Origin: Pyxidicoccus sp. MSG2
GTDB lineage: Bacteria > Myxococcota > Myxococcia > Myxococcales > Myxococcaceae
NCBI RefSeq assembly: GCF_026626705.1
Contig: NZ_JAPNKC010000001.1
Location: 9,628,001 to 9,692,000 of the forward strand
Direction: 5' to 3'
Length of the DNA stretch: 64,000 nt
Made by a program: the position numbers and the translations under genes. The notes under the pieces were generated by a model. That model saw only the letters and a program-made list of their open reading frames with translations, searched no databases and was not told the origin of the DNA. Shown here one piece after another: positions 62,181 to 64,000 of this stretch. Numbering within the stretch: position 1 is the first letter of the stretch; each line of letters opens with the position of its first letter.

Positions 62181-62402
62181 GGTGTCTCCGGAGCCACGCT
62201 GTGGTCTCAGCGGTGTCGGAGAGTGAGGAAAGGTCAGAAAAGAGCGTTCCGAAGACGAGGGCCGGCGGAATGCGGTCGCATCGTTCTGCACCCAACTCTT
62301 GCAGCGCGGGTCACTGTTGTATTCCAGATACCTGAGGGCCGTGCCCCACAACCCGGCGCGTCCGCCGGGGAGTGGCCTTCGCCGACACGGTGAAGGCCGT
62401 GG

Positions 62403-63575
<1,173 letters not shown>

Positions 63576-63587
63576 GGTGTGGGGTCC

Positions 63588-64000
63588 TCAGGCCTTCTCG
63601 CGTTTGCTTCCGTTCGACTTCTCGATCTCAGCGCCGACTTGTCCGGCGAGCCCTCGCAGGAGCTTGAACAACTGCTTCTGCTCCGAGGGCTCCATGGCGT
63701 TGAGGGCTCGTCGCAGGATGGCCCAGGGCGCCACGTCCACCTGCCGGGCAATCCTGCTCCCGTGCTCGGTCAACCGGACGCGCCAGACGCGACGGTCCTC
63801 CTGGGACTGCTCGCGCTTCACCAGCCCGGCCTCGACCATCCGGTCGACGATGCCCGTCACAGTGGAGTTCTGGGTCGCCAGCCGGCGCCCCAGCTCCGAG
63901 CAGGTCAGCGCCTCGATCTGATCGAGCAGCATGATCACGTTGAGCTGCGTCGGGCTGACGCCCACGCGCTCGCATTCGCTGCGGGCCAGCCGGCGCCCCT
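63588..64000 (-). CDS. MarR family transcriptional regulator (N-terminus beyond window)
   Basis: The frame is open to the window end and gives 137 residues. The winged-helix core is clear: SPTQLNVIMLLDQIEALTCS, ELGRRLATQNSTVTGIVDRM and VKREQSQEDRRVWRVRLTEHG, the DxRxxRVxLT wing of MarR. It probably represses the acyl-CoA dehydrogenase gene directly downstream in response to an acyl or aromatic ligand. The first helices lie outside the window; the internal GTG at 63965 is not the true start. Confidence 0.88.
   Translation of the reverse strand, partial: GRRLARSECERVGVSPTQLNVIMLLDQIEALTCSELGRRLATQNSTVTGIVDRMVEAGLVKREQSQEDRRVWRVRLTEHGSRIARQVDVAPWAILRRALNAMEPSEQKQLFKLLRGLAGQVGAEIEKSNGSKREKA

Overview
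The window is GC-rich (roughly 70% by eye), densely coded, and carries many lipoproteins, Ser/Thr kinases, a sigma-54 response regulator, DUF4388 proteins and an ECF sigma factor. That mix points to a myxobacterium of the Myxococcus/Corallococcus/Pyxidicoccus group. This is inference from gene content; no rRNA or tRNA gene was found to confirm it.

Layout. 1-4.7 kb: the end of an unidentified gene, a small unknown protein, a frameshifted serine beta-lactamase-like lipoprotein, an unusual Fpg/Nei glycosylase in which the catalytic Pro2 is replaced by Ala, a small Cys-rich protein and an NtrC-type regulator. 4.7-14.1 kb: an outer-membrane-like protein, a degenerate receiver/DUF4388 protein, yebC-ruvC-ruvA, an ELWRTDGT-repeat lipoprotein, an MBL-fold/dehydrogenase pair on the minus strand, and ruvB. 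14.1-24.2 kb: mostly household genes (lpxC, a DsbA-like lipoprotein, pepA) plus a TauE/SafE transporter paired with a DUF1634 protein. 24.2-29.7 kb: a TPR protein downstream of an XRE/short-chain acyl-type regulator with palindromic upstream elements, then fabF divergent from a PaaI thioesterase-TetR pair.

31.8-34.4 kb is the most interesting part. A short Cys-repeat precursor-like peptide is followed by a DUF692 protein (MNIO, multinuclear iron oxidase) and an overlapping DUF2063 protein. This is the HvfABC/bufferin type of peptide-modifying operon, with a YceI gene just upstream. Converging on it is a very tight five-gene operon (41.4 to 34.4 kb, minus strand): ECF sigma factor, zinc-finger anti-sigma-like protein, caspase-fold lipoprotein with a possible barrel tail, Cys-rich lipoprotein and a large Ig-repeat/propeller lipoprotein.

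41.5-47 kb holds serC, a chalcone-isomerase-like protein, a small membrane protein, a radical SAM protein and a membrane-anchored kinase. 47-52.3 kb looks like accessory DNA: YciI, DinB and alcohol dehydrogenase genes, a TetR gene reduced to its C-terminus, and a neighbouring fragment of an IS3-type transposase. 52.4-64 kb carries a zinc-ribbon/TPR/retropepsin fusion, a subtilase, a TPM-domain protein, a HEPN-like basic protein, a 1014-residue kinase with MshEN and receiver-like domains, and an acyl-CoA dehydrogenase next to a MarR gene cut by the window end.

No CRISPR array, tRNA, rRNA or intact insertion sequence was seen.
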